64,000 nt of DNA, taken from the NCBI GenBank assembly GCA_037074765.1, contig JBAMDO010000180.1, positions 1-64,000 on the forward strand. Reading direction: 5' to 3'. Below, in pieces: positions 43,361-64,000 of this stretch; position 1 is the stretch's first letter; every line of letters starts with the position of its first letter. This stretch comes from Mansonella perstans. Its lineage: Eukaryota > Nematoda > Chromadorea > Rhabditida > Onchocercidae. Position numbers and translations under genes: made by a program. Under the pieces are notes generated by a model, which had not been told where the DNA came from, did no database searches, and saw only the letters and a list, made by a program, of their open reading frames with translations.

Positions 43361-44724
43361 CTTTTTCTGATGAATTGAATTGAACTTGTCAGCTGAAATT
43401 AAATCCTTAAAAAATAAGTATTGGTAAAAAGCTGTTAAAACTTTTCTTTTATCAATATTTTACGAATAATCATTAGATTAGAGTGCAAAATAACGTTTTT
43501 ATGAAATCTAAATTCAAAAACTTTTCCAAATAATTGTTTTCACTCGTCCTCCTGGTAATCGGAAAAGAAAATGATCCGAAAATTCATTTATTATTATTAA
43601 TTTAATTTGCAAAAATAAACATTAAACATTAATGATTGGTTAACCAAAATATTTACCTTTTATTTCGCAGTAAGAAAAATTACAGTAATGCCCTATATGA
43701 TTCCAAATACGGAAATAATTACCAAGTCGAAAAGATATATCCACCTATTCCTGATATACCGGAAATACTTCACGTGACTTTCTAACATTAAAGCATCTAA
43801 AAAATGACACTGTATTACATCAGCGGAACATGAAGAAGTTTTCAGGTGTAAAACACACACACACACACACACATACACACAAGAAACTAAATGACGAATA
43901 CATGAATGAACCCATGCGTATTTACGTTTAACGATATCGCAGTAAGCGTATAGCACAAACATAAGCTTCAAATGTTCAGGATATGATGGTGAATACAACC
44001 ACAAATTTAACAAACCAAACGCCTTTTGCTCCATTCATTTGACCTCTCAATAAAATATTCCAAATCATCCGAGTCTACCCGAAGAATTCCAGGTGACGTA
44101 GTACATGGGATAAAGTATTTGTATACCACGTCATCCTGAAAATGCTAAGCGGGAATTTAAGTAAGGAGAAAGCTATGTTGATTTTTCTCTATTCCTTCGA
44201 ATTGTACGGATAAATTTTCACTTGTGTAGAGCGTTGTAAAGAGAGTTAGGCGTGAAGTATGAAGTACACGTAGTCTTATTAGGGATAATGCGACTCAATG
44301 ACGACGTTCGATAATAAACCGTTTGAAGATTATCGCACATTGGATTTTTTTTCATACGGCTGGCGTTACTTTTGTTAACGTTATATTGCATATTTGTAAT
44401 TTGAGTTAAACTTACGTCACATCATATAACGTCTCTATCAAGTTAAAAGTTATTGTGCACACGCAAATATTGCAAGTAAATATTACGTCAGTTTAAGGGA
44501 AATTGCAAACTGAATATGTACAGGTTTTAATTAACAATACATTGCATGTATTATTGCATCATTTTTCTTTACACAACGTTACATAAGGTTGTTATTCAAT
44601 CTTAGTTGACAATGCTGCACATATTTGACTTATGTTACGTTACCTAGGTTACGTTATGTCATTTGCATGGCATTAACTTTTTTGCATATTTATAGAACTA
44701 TATTTTCGATGCTCAAAATGAAAA
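43361..44724. promoter_or_regulatory. Divergent 5' region between ZIP transporter and NTMT1, ACGT-rich
   Basis: 1.36 kb between outward-facing starts. Eleven ACGT cores fall within 44096-44654. Two are TTACGTCA (44413-44420 and 44483-44490), a CRE-like sequence of the kind bound by bZIP factors. An acceptor-like GCATATTTATAG (AG at 44694-44695) lies 29 bases before the NTMT1 ATG. Also contains the CA microsatellite. Confidence 0.45.
43853..43880. repeat. CA dinucleotide microsatellite
   Basis: About 14 CA units with one CATA interruption. It creates the artificial Cys-Val repeat in a minus-strand open frame here. Confidence 0.9.
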
Positions 44725-47273
<2,549 letters not shown>

Positions 47274-47933
47274 AGTAAACATATGCATAGAAATTACATG
47301 TACTTTCATTATGGGTTTTGATATATCGCATTCCGTTTTTCATATCTTTTTGATTGCTTGTTTTTACTCATTGTTATAAATTTCCAAAATAAACAGTTTT
47401 CAGTGTTTATGTTAGTTTCATTTTTAAGTTGAACGTTTACTCTATTAAGTGGTACCTTTTCTTTTTAATCAACGTAGAAATAGACCGACCAAAGAAGGGA
47501 ATTCTCTGAATGCTTTTTTTTTTTGTTTTTTTCCGTCCTTAACTTTGTTAGCGTACTTTGTTATTTATGGCAGTGATACTAGCTTGCTTCCGGATTATCT
47601 TTCCTTGTATTTTAGAAAAATGGACAGTTCGTACGCTTACTGGCGTAGATACGGTTATCGGATAAATTAAATGGAAGAATTTGATAATTTAGTTTTGCTA
47701 GCTTTTCTTTCCATCTGCATGCAGTGTTTTCTGTACGAGTAAATTTCCTGAATTTCTCTTCTGTTTGGGGACGGAAGTTTGTGGTTTTGACATGATATTC
47801 TGTTGTAGAGAAATGTCTTCGATTGCTTTTTGAACAAGAAGGTTTCAAAAATACAGAAAAATCCAACCGATATTTTATCCACCAGTATCACGAGAACAGA
47901 ACAATGGTGTACTGAATTATATATTATATAGCA
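47274..47933. other. Spacer between NTMT1 and RABL6 (same strand)
   Basis: 660 bases with the NTMT1 3' end (AATAAA 47388-47393) and the RABL6 5' flank. An acceptor-like TATTATATAG ends two bases before the RABL6 ATG (AG at 47930-47931). No other feature seen. Confidence 0.5.
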
Positions 47934-55519
<7,586 letters not shown>

Positions 55520-56444
55520 TCTTCATGTAAGTAACGTGGATTGAAAGATGCTGGACCTCATTTCTTACAAATGATCTTTTGTCGTTATTTTAACTAGTGA
55601 ATTTTTGAAAACCACCAATTCTATTACCACCATTCATAGGAGTTACGAATGTTATCCAATGCTAAAATTAACAAATTACATGTGAAACGAATGAATATCA
55701 CACGGAAGATCTACGTTAACTGGATCGCTAAGCCTTAGTCGTTCAAGGGCATTTACTGATCGTATCTTAATGACTTATTTGAAACTTCCAAGAAAAATGT
55801 GACCTGTCTTTTCCAATATCACACAGTGGAAATTGCTCGCCTTTCCATAGTGAAATGTTCATGTAAAATTTTATGATAATAAAAAATATTATGTACCCTC
55901 GATCGTTTATAACTTTTTGCTTGTTCATATCTACACATGCGATATTTCGTTCGGTTCCTGAGTTTGATTTTATTTCTCCTATTTAAATATTTATATTTTA
56001 TAATCAAAAGTGAAATTTGAAAATGTTCAGTAAAGGAAGAGAGGATTACAAGTCATAATACTTACTTATTGACGTCTACATTTTATAAATTCATGTCGGA
56101 TTGCATTTCTTAACCTTACTCACAAATATAACAGCACAGAAAATAATTTGTACTAAATCTGGCAGGACAGATATAGTTGCTTTCACAGTAGGACAGGTTA
56201 TTGGCCGTAAGGCCGGCTTTTCTTTTTCTAACGTATCCGGTATTTTGGATGGTTGATTTTCAAAATATTCTTTAAATTTTCGGCGGATTTAATTTCGGTC
56301 GCAGTGCTAGGAATCATATTTACGTCACTCTAATCGACATTTTATCTATCAACCAGCGTACGTGCCAATTACGTGCATGAGTTATGTGGATCTAGTTACA
56401 CGACAAAGTTATATGCTTCTGTTATCGTTATTTCAAATTAAACG
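55520..56444. other. Spacer between RABL6 and WBP4
   Basis: RABL6 3' UTR (AATAAA at 55878-55883) and WBP4 5' flank. TTACGTCAC at 56320-56328 repeats the motif seen upstream of NTMT1. No further gene seen. Confidence 0.5.
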
Positions 56445-59371
56445 ATGACGGATGTTTGGAAGTCAAACGCAAGAAAATTTTGCGAAATATGTAAGGTAAG
56501 TAATTCGAATTTGTTACGGTTCTTACAACAATGGTAAGTAATTAAAAATGATTAAGGAATGTTTCTTTAGTAGTAATAAATTGTGAGGAGGGAAATAGAT
56601 TTTATGATGGCATTTTCCCGGTTTTTCTTTTTTTCTTGTTTTTATAATGAGATTCTTTGTTCTAAATTAAAAAAATCTACCCTATGAATTGGCAAATGAA
56701 GCTGGGAACTTTTCAAGAATTGTTTTGTTTTATGTGAAAAAATCAAGACGATTGATCATCTATCTAATTTAAAGGTGTGGTTTGCGGATAATCGAGTTAG
56801 TATAGAGCATCATGAAGGAGGTCAAAAGCACAAAACTGCTGTCCAAGCTAAACTACGGGAGCTTGGCAAACAAAGCAAACAAAAAGAAAAAGAGGTAGTT
56901 TGCTCTAAGTTTCTAAGTGATTGCTTATTCTTGTGTGCAACGAACAATCTTATATTCTTAAAGAAAAGTATGTCGAGAAAAGATTTCAAAAATGAAATGA
57001 TTGAAAGAAAGATTATCGGGAAATAATCAAGTTTTTTTATGTTATATATATAATTTATTTTGAATCACATGAAATTTGATGGAATAGTTAAATTTTGCAG
57101 CAGAGCGATCTACAAGCAACATTAGCGATGATGGAATCCGCGGCTAGCAGAAGTATGAGAATTGGTGATTCTTGTCCTTCGGGTTCGTAAATACTTTTAT
57201 TTCTTGCTGTAGTCGGAAACTGAGTTGGTTTGTGAATGATTAGAGCAAGATATGGTAATGTATTTGATCAAGATCGGCAGTTAATGTGAAATAATGCTTC
57301 AGCGGGAATAGTTGGCCCTATGCCGAAACCGAAGAAATATATGGATCCACGAGCACACAGTGCTTCAATCGCTGAAATGGCTCGTCAGATGGCGCAGCGA
57401 AGGAAGGAGGTTAGTTACCTTGTGATAAATGGAAAAATTCGAGAATTCCTCTAAATCAGGTTATCTTGATTGCGTTATATATATAATAAAATGACTTGTG
57501 TAGAAATTGGCATTTGCAGCAGGAATTAGAGCGAGCGAAAGCAGAACATAAAACAGAAAGTGAAAAATACGATCCGGAAAGTGAAACAGTTTGGGTTGAA
57601 GCTAAGGCGGATAATGGTGCACTATATTATTTTCACATGTACAGTGGAGGTATGGTTTATGGATCAACTTGTTATTAATTAATAAAGATAGTTGTGGCAT
57701 GTTTGTTCATTTATTCATTTGTATTTTACAGCAACCGTTTGGGAACGACCCAAGAATTATTACACGGCGGAGCAATACGCTATCAAACTAGCAATGATGG
57801 AGAACGATAGTTATGCAATAAATAAAAACCAAGTTACTGAACCAGATAAATTGAAATCAGGTATGTTGGATTCATATTTTCAGGGAAATTTGTCACATAT
57901 TGTGATTCTGTAATCTTTTTCAATTTTCGGTTTGAATTATGTATGATAATTTTTGTACTATCTCGTAAAAAAAGAATGAAAAAAGCCCTGTTACTTCTTT
58001 CAAAGAAAGTTCACAGGATAGTTTAACACTAGTTCATATTGTTAAGAATCAATTTGCAGAACCACGTCGTTATTGGAGACAGCAGGAAACTTCCGCTATT
58101 AGCAAGATGAAAGTACCGCAAAGTTCTTTTTCACAGGATAAGACGGAAAAAGCAATTTCAGAAGAACGAAATGCAGAAGTTTCATCAAGTGAGCCGCTTT
58201 GTCATTATCTCGTGCTGGTTAGCATCGTATTTACTTATTTCAACTTCATGTATTTGCTTTGTCGGATGCAATTCTCTGCTTCAGATATTCAAGATCCAAG
58301 TATTTTACAACCAGCTGTCAAGAACGAGGTAGTCGAAAGTTCGACTGAAGATCCGCAAATCATGAAATTTGATCCAGAAATTGATGCTGCAAATTTCGTC
58401 GTCAATGAGTGTGATATTCCTTTGCCTCCATCTTCTCAGGTGACAGTTTTAAAAAAACAATTTCGGGAAATATTTTTTTAAGAAATTTTTCTGCTGTTAA
58501 TCCACAGTTACCTGTTTTATGATTAATTTGACTCAAATCTCCTTATTGTTTTAATTTCTGCGTAAGGCCGTGTCATTTTTTGAATCAGGAAACTTAACTA
58601 AGATTGTCAAAAAAGTTGCGCATATTTATTTTGATGGTTATTTGAGTTATTCATTTAGCATAAATTTTGTTCCAGAATTCAGAGCGAGAGAAACTGACAT
58701 TAAAATTGGCGATGAAAGAGGAACCGTTAGAAGGAAGTAACTGTAATCAGGTTATTGAGGATGACTATTTGAATGCCGAAAGCGAAAGTATTGATGTCAA
58801 AAATGAAATGGTGGGAAGAATAACTGAAACGATTGTAGAACAAAAAGAGCCACCACGATCAGGTCCGTACGGTCCGTGGGTACCGGTAGAGAAAGTTCCA
58901 GAGAAGCCAAAAATGTAAGCTTTTGGTTTTTCATGATAATTTATCAAGTTATTGATAAAACAGGCATATAGTAAGGATGGTGGTAATGTCGTAGCATGCG
59001 TGATAGTTTTTTAAAAAAGTGTTTCGTCACTGAAATTTAGCTTTGCTTGGGAAATATCGTTCATTCAGAGTTTTGATTGCATATGATGGGACGTTCAAAA
59101 CCTTTTTTGTTTAAGGGATAATCAGTTGTGCCATTCAGTGACGGGCTGATAATGCATATGTTAGAAGAGTTATTTTTCCTTCAGAGACTGGGAGTTACCT
59201 ACTGAAGAACAAGGACGAAAACGAGGCAGTGAACCAATGTTAGCACCAGAAAATCTTATCACATTTAGTGATAAGAGTGCACCGATAAAACGGAAGAAGA
59301 TAGATGGACCTGTTGAATTTAGGAAGAGGAAAACAACAATTAAGATTAGACAACCTGTTGATGATCAGTAA
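56445..59371 (+). CDS. WBP4: WBP4/FBP21 spliceosome-associated zinc-finger and WW protein
   Basis: Pre-mRNA splicing protein that binds U2 snRNP components and proline-rich splicing proteins. Ten exons: 56445-56495, 56775-56894, 57101-57182, 57303-57409, 57520-57649, 57732-57860, 58060-58188, 58285-58439, 58676-58914, 59185-59371 (stop TAA). Phases agree, giving 442 residues (human 376). The matrin/U1-type zinc finger is C13-x2-C16 ... H30-x5-H36, in the context WFADNR (human WIADNR). One WW domain has Trp145, the YYF core at 156-158, Trp167 and Pro170. GPYGPWVPV matches human NPYGEWQEI, and the basic tail (PIKRKKIDG, EFRKRKTTIKIR) corresponds to human PVFKKRRTENG. Human WBP4 has two WW domains; only one is visible here. 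The span between WW and tail is longer and acidic. Confidence 0.94.
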
Positions 59372-59694
59372 CAGCAGTAACGTGTTGGGAATTGCATTTT
59401 CCTATTGTATGTTATCTTCATAATCATTTATCACAAATTGTTGGTTATTTGACTTATTATATATCATAAGTTATAAGCATTTCCCAAAGGATTTTGCCTT
59501 ATATAATAATTGTTAATCCACGTGATCTGATTTGAGTTTAGTCACGTTTATTTGTTTTCCTGAACTATTTCAACCACAATTATTACGATGCCATGTGAAG
59601 AATGTATATACTCCTAATTGAATGATATCTTTTTGCTTATATTACTCATTAGGAAGGTCATATATTGACGATGTTCACAGAGGAAAACAATGAA

Positions 59695-59700
59695 AATAAA
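59695..59700 (+). terminator. Poly(A) signal AATAAA downstream of WBP4
   Basis: 324 bases after the stop; another AATAAA is at 59847-59852. Confidence 0.4.
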
Positions 59701-60781
59701 TGCATGTTAGATAGATAAAACAGTTACATTTTTTTTTCTTTTTGCTGTTATGTCAGATAACATGTTGTTTGATCGATTTGGTTACAAGTTGAACAGTTCT
59801 TTGATATGTGTGAGATCATATGTTAAGAAATAATGAAGTTGTCTGAAATAAAAATGTTAGATCATTTCTTTTTTTCTAATTTAATTACTGATATGAATTG
59901 AAATATATTTTTAAGAAAAGGAAGAGAATGAATGAGTATTGTTGTCAACAGTTGTTTTTTCATTTTACTCATTTTCACTACAACATTTTTCATCCATTTA
60001 ATAATCCCCTTGTTTCAATGAAATTTTCATTGAATTGTCCACATTGGACCGGTATTTTGATAACTTTCTTCTTCAATGTGCACTCTTCTTTCTCAACTAT
60101 TTACAATTAAATATATACAGGATTCTGACATCATTTGACAAACAAATGAAATACATACATACATGCGTACATATATACATCTTCTATACAACGGTAGGCA
60201 TACTAACATGCAATACAAACATAATGCTGTAATGATCGATCCAATCGATCATGTGCTTGAAAATGTGAAGTATAATGGTAGGAATTTACATTGTCGTTTT
60301 ATTTTCGTCCTTTTCCTGAATTATATTTTTCCATTTTCCATAAGAAATGCGGGTACCTTATCAGTTCACCTATCAATTATCACAGTGCTTTATTTTTATT
60401 TAGTTTTGTGAAATTTTTATAGAAAAGTATCGTTTAAATATGATAATCAATTTCATCAATGTTTAATGTAAAAAATATGAAAGAAAAGCCTTTTAGTTAT
60501 AATTGGATGAAATATAAATGAATAAACGATAAGAAATGATTTTGGAAAAAACAAAAGTATATTGGGTTAGCTGAAATAAAATATATGAGATAAAAAAGAA
60601 ATTAAAATAATTAGCGCTTAAAATAATAATTAAAATCTTTTGGATCAAAAAAAAAGAAAAAAAAAGAATTATCAAAATGATTGCGATTAGAATACTGTTT
60701 AAATTCTTAAAAACTGAATAGCGACTTTTTTATATTATTCAATTTCTGTTCATTTTTTTTCGGCTCAAGGAAAATTGGTCA

Positions 60782-60782
60782 N
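60782..60782. other. Ambiguous base N
   Basis: Single undetermined base in the assembly, in non-coding DNA. Confidence 0.99.
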
Positions 60783-61012
60783 AAATAAGTCAATGTTTTG
60801 CAATGAAATTGCTAAGGAAATTGCAAGTATGTATGTCATCAGTTAATATACCAATATATCCAAATGTATCAATTATCAATGATATATGATATATGGGAGA
60901 AAAATTTTTGTCATTCATCAGATTCAACCTTTCCGATATCCTCCTACATTGCAAAATATCCATAGATTGATAATATTTCAAAAAATTTCTCAATGTGCAA
61001 AGATTTCTTTAA

Positions 61013-61339
61013 ATGATCGAATAAGGAATTTGAAATGATTAGTCGTTAAATAATTCATTAAATTTTATACTTTTAATGATTGTTAATACTTTTCATTAAA
61101 ATAGTATTCTCCTATTTATGAGAGAATATTGATTGTGTAGGATAAAGCATCTGATCCAATACCGCGATATTTCATTTACGGAAACTGATAACATTTTAGG
61201 AAATCCTAATATGCAATGATCAAATAAGGAATTTTGAATGATCAATCATTAAATAATTTATTAGATTTTTATGCTTTTGATGATTATTACTACTTTTCTT
61301 TCCCTTCGATAAATAATATTCGCCTATTTACGACAGAAT
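61013..61339. repeat. Diverged tandem duplication, period about 203 bp
   Basis: ATGATCGAATAAGGAATTTG at 61013 and ATGATCAAATAAGGAATTTT at 61216 begin two stretches. They stay alignable for over 100 bases, ending at CCTATTTATGAGAGAATA (first copy) and CCTATTTACGACAGAATA (second). Confidence 0.7.
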
Positions 61340-61946
61340 AAACTCAAAGGTTGTTGTTAATTCGATTTCACGTAATTGTGTAACCATCACAATTGCTATC
61401 TGTTGATAATTAATATTTCATTAATGTTTTTTTCAATGTCCATTTATAATCTATATTAGCTGAAAAATTAATTATGGAATGTATAATTTAATAAGGTTAT
61501 TGGGTGGAAAAGATAATGACTAACCAATAATTGGAAACTTCTTCTAATTTTCAGTAAGACTTATTCTATTTTTATGTATACACTTAATGATCTAGGTACG
61601 ATCATTGCAGAAAATAATTATTTAATTTAAGATTTTTAATGCATATAATTTATATCACGCTACTTCATACCTTCACGTATTGTGTTGCAGAATCCTCACG
61701 TATCTTTCAAGATATAATATTTAAGCGTTATAGCAAAGAAAAACAATTATTGCATTGCAATATACGTTGAAAAATAACTGTTTCTTATTGCAAACGAAGT
61801 ATAAATCTATGAATGACTCTTTCTCCCGAGATTTCTCAAATTGTACAACTAAAAGTGACGCTGGTATTTTCTGGTCGGCCGATGCATGTTGTAAAAATTT
61901 TCATGAACGATTGTTGGATTTGGGCGTTCCTTACCTTTTTTCTTCT

Positions 61947-62688
61947 ACGTAATTATTTTCTCACGTCTTCTCTCAGGTTCTTCTCTCACGTATTCAATTG
62001 CTTTAATGAAATTATTTGATTTTATTGACAATGGTATTACCTGTTATGTATGTACATTTCAGTTAGAATAATTTTGTAAGTTAAACTTGACGTGACGTGT
62101 TCGGCAATCTGGTAAAGGTAATTTTTACGTGATTTAGCAACTTTATCTTCAACTACACATTAGCTTATTCGTTGATTTAAGCAAAATTATATTCTTCGAA
62201 TAGGATGAATGGATTGTTTGTTTGATCGTTTAAATACTTTTATAGACATGTTGGATGTGATCTTTACGTAATTTACTTCTATATACCGTACTGTAGCATA
62301 TTTATTTCATTTATTAAAATAATTTTTGTGACGTATATGATTGGTATTTTTGTGATCAAAGAATACATCGTTAAGTAATGATAGGTATCAAGATTGCTGT
62401 GCTTCTTTTTGTTTACCTTATACGGTTACTGATGATTTTCACCTAATAATAATAAAGTGTTAATGGGAGATTTCAACTGATAATATCGGGAATGCATCGT
62501 ATATCAAATTGAAGATGGCTTAATAATTATTAAATTACATAAAACTTTATTCATTTGTTAACTTTGCAAAAGTATTTCTATAATGTACCAGAAAATACGC
62601 TGAATCACGTTTATTGCGATTTTATCTCGTTGTCCCATAATGTGTGCTTTTTACACAATTATTCTACGTGATATAACGTAGTCTACGT
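61947..62688. promoter_or_regulatory. ACGT-core cluster upstream of sym-3
   Basis: ACGT starts at 61947, 61963, 61988, 62090, 62095, 62127, 62266, 62331, 62607, 62666, 62676 and 62685. ACGT is the core of many bZIP and bHLH sites. A regulatory role is inferred from density and position only. Confidence 0.35.
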
Positions 62689-62895
62689 AATCTTGATGTA
62701 CGCTTATATGGAGTAGTAGTTGATAGCAGTAAATTATTTGGTTTCCCAAGCTTTTCTTTGGACAAAGTTACGAAATTTATTGTTCATCATTATAGGATAT
62801 GAAGTAATGTTGTAGCTGATATTTCAGATATATTTCGACTTGAATGACTAATCTAATTTGGTATTTTGACTAGACACTATTCATTTGATGGTGTA

Positions 62896-63773
62896 ATGGC
62901 TTTTCTCAAGCGACGTGGATATAAATTTCATGTTGACTTGGAACTTTTACATTTAAGTGATGTACCACTGGTTAATGCTGTTCTTTTTGCTAAGGTACAA
63001 TACTGATTAAATATGAGTTGAATTGACGAGTTTTAGCAAATTCTCCTTAAATATTTATGACTTTATGGTATGATGGTAAAAATTTATATTGGTTTTACAG
63101 GTTCGCTTGCTGAATGGTGGTGCATTTGAAGGTGTAACGGAGCGTATTCAAGTACTTAATTATTCAGTGAATTGGAATAGTCATTTCAATTTCTTATGTC
63201 GAATAGCACCAGATTCTTCAACGGGTGTCCTTGAAAGATGTGCATGTAGAATTTCGCTTCGTAAGGTAAATTTTCATATATTTTGAACGAAATAAACTAA
63301 TTGCTATTTAAAGATAATTACGATGCATAAAATGTAAGCATACCGTATGATGAGTACAGTGGTCTTGGTCTTCTTAGCATAATAACAAAAACTTACAGCA
63401 CTGAAATTCAAGCTACTTGCTGCTTATTGTGTTGTTATTTAATTTGAATGTTTTAGTAATCAGTCATGGTACGCTGATATTTTAACAACTTGTTGACACA
63501 GTTTTTTTTGTTATTTTTGAGAGTTCCAACTGCAGCCGTTGTGACGTTGTAAGATTCTCCGCCACTGTTATTTTAGGAGCAAAAGGGTGGCAAATCATAT
63601 TCAAAACTTGGCTTCGTTGACATCAATTTGTCACAGTTTGCCGCATCCGGTGTTGAGGGGATTGCTCGTTCATATCTACTAGATGGTTATGGAATAAATC
63701 AACGTCTGGATAATTCAAGGATTCTGATCAAAGTTACAATGAATCACCAAAGTGCGGATCCAATTTTTAAAGT
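62896..63773 (+). CDS. sym-3: FAM102/EEIG1 family protein (sym-3), N-terminal NT-C2 domain; partial at right edge
   Basis: The family carries an N-terminal C2-like domain (NT-C2) thought to bind membranes. The C. elegans member sym-3 interacts genetically with muscle and embryonic morphogenesis genes (established knowledge). Exons seen: 62896-62994, 63101-63265, 63577-63773, the last ending in phase 2 before GTAAGT. These 154 residues align almost without gaps with human FAM102A: MAFLKRRGYKFHVDL, NAVLFAKVRLLNGG, FNFLCRIAPDSSTGVLERC, GGKSYSKLGFVDINLSQFA. The start fits human MAFLMKKKKFKF. I found no further exon in 63774-64000, so the Ser-rich C-terminal half must lie outside the window. An acceptor-like TTTGACTAG lies just upstream of the ATG. 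Confidence 0.93.
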
Positions 63774-64000
63774 GTAAGTTCAAGAATCAGTTCTGTTATT
63801 AACATCTGTAAATAAGGACTAACTGTGAATCTGGAAATATTCTACGGAAGCAAATATCAGTTCAGATGTGTGGTTGATTTACTGGGAAAGCAAAAAAGAA
63901 TTGCTGAAAAGAAGTGCTTGCTAGAATTTGTTTTTATCCAGATTAAAAGTGAATATTTATTATTCGAAAAAAGAAGGAAATTCGTGCTTACGTGTACAAA
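63774..64000. other. Intron of sym-3 running off the right edge
   Basis: Begins with a GTAAGT donor. No acceptor followed by a plausible coding stretch seen before the window ends. Confidence 0.6.

Larger units (their letters stand above)
59372..62895. other. Intergenic: WBP4 3' end, repeats, and sym-3 upstream region
   Basis: No coding exon supported. Holds WBP4 poly(A) hexamers, a short ACAT-rich tract (about 60150-60180), a diverged duplication (61013-61339) and a cluster of twelve ACGT cores (61947-62688) that belongs to the putative promoter of the next gene. Confidence 0.55.

Noticed and set aside
43693..44034. 113-codon minus-strand frame with a Cys-Val repeat
   Set aside because: The repeat is the translation of the CA microsatellite at 43853-43880; no family match and no splice support.

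Overview
The window is an AT-rich, intron-dense animal genome segment. Gene content, short introns with T-rich (TTTTCAG-type) acceptors, and splice-acceptor-like sites just before several start codons point to a nematode, most likely a filarial/spirurid worm. That assignment is inference; nothing in the sequence names a species. Nearly all genes are ordinary eukaryotic housekeeping genes. I rebuilt them exon by exon from open frames, GT/AG borders, matching intron phases and recalled similarity to human families. For the seven complete, clearly recognised genes between 18.4 and 59.4 kb the exon lengths sum to a multiple of three.

Layout: (1) 1-2008, + strand: 3' end of a TRIP12-type HECT ubiquitin ligase. 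(2) 2009-13298: a long gene-poor stretch with simple repeats. (3) 13299-16867, +: a suppressor-APC-domain (SAPCD-like) coiled-coil protein. (4) 18419-23488, -: LETM1, mitochondrial inner-membrane cation exchanger. (5) 25019-29767, +: RINT1, ER tether of the NRZ complex. (6) 31270-36265, -: condensin II subunit NCAPH2/kle-2, possibly followed by a small downstream gene. (7) 37436-40766, +: WRAP53/TCAB1 WD40 protein. (8) 41200-43360, -: ZIP (SLC39A1-3 type) zinc transporter. (9) 44725-47273, +: NTMT1, protein N-terminal methyltransferase. (10) 47934-55519, +: RABL6, with an intronless membrane-RING gene (50434-51357) nested on the same strand in a 4-kb intron. (11) 56445-59371, +: WBP4/FBP21 spliceosomal protein. 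(12) 62896 to the right edge, +: 5' part of a FAM102/EEIG1 (sym-3) gene.

The genes do not form a single pathway. Three neighbouring pairs are divergent (LETM1/RINT1, kle-2/WRAP53, ZIP/NTMT1) and may share promoter regions. RINT1/kle-2 and WRAP53/ZIP converge. No CRISPR array, insertion sequence, rRNA or convincing tRNA was seen. The items most worth a second look are the nested RING gene with its adjacent 37-bp tandem repeat, the SAPCD-like gene, lineage-specific changes in LETM1, NTMT1 and WBP4, and dense ACGT-core clusters upstream of NTMT1 and sym-3.
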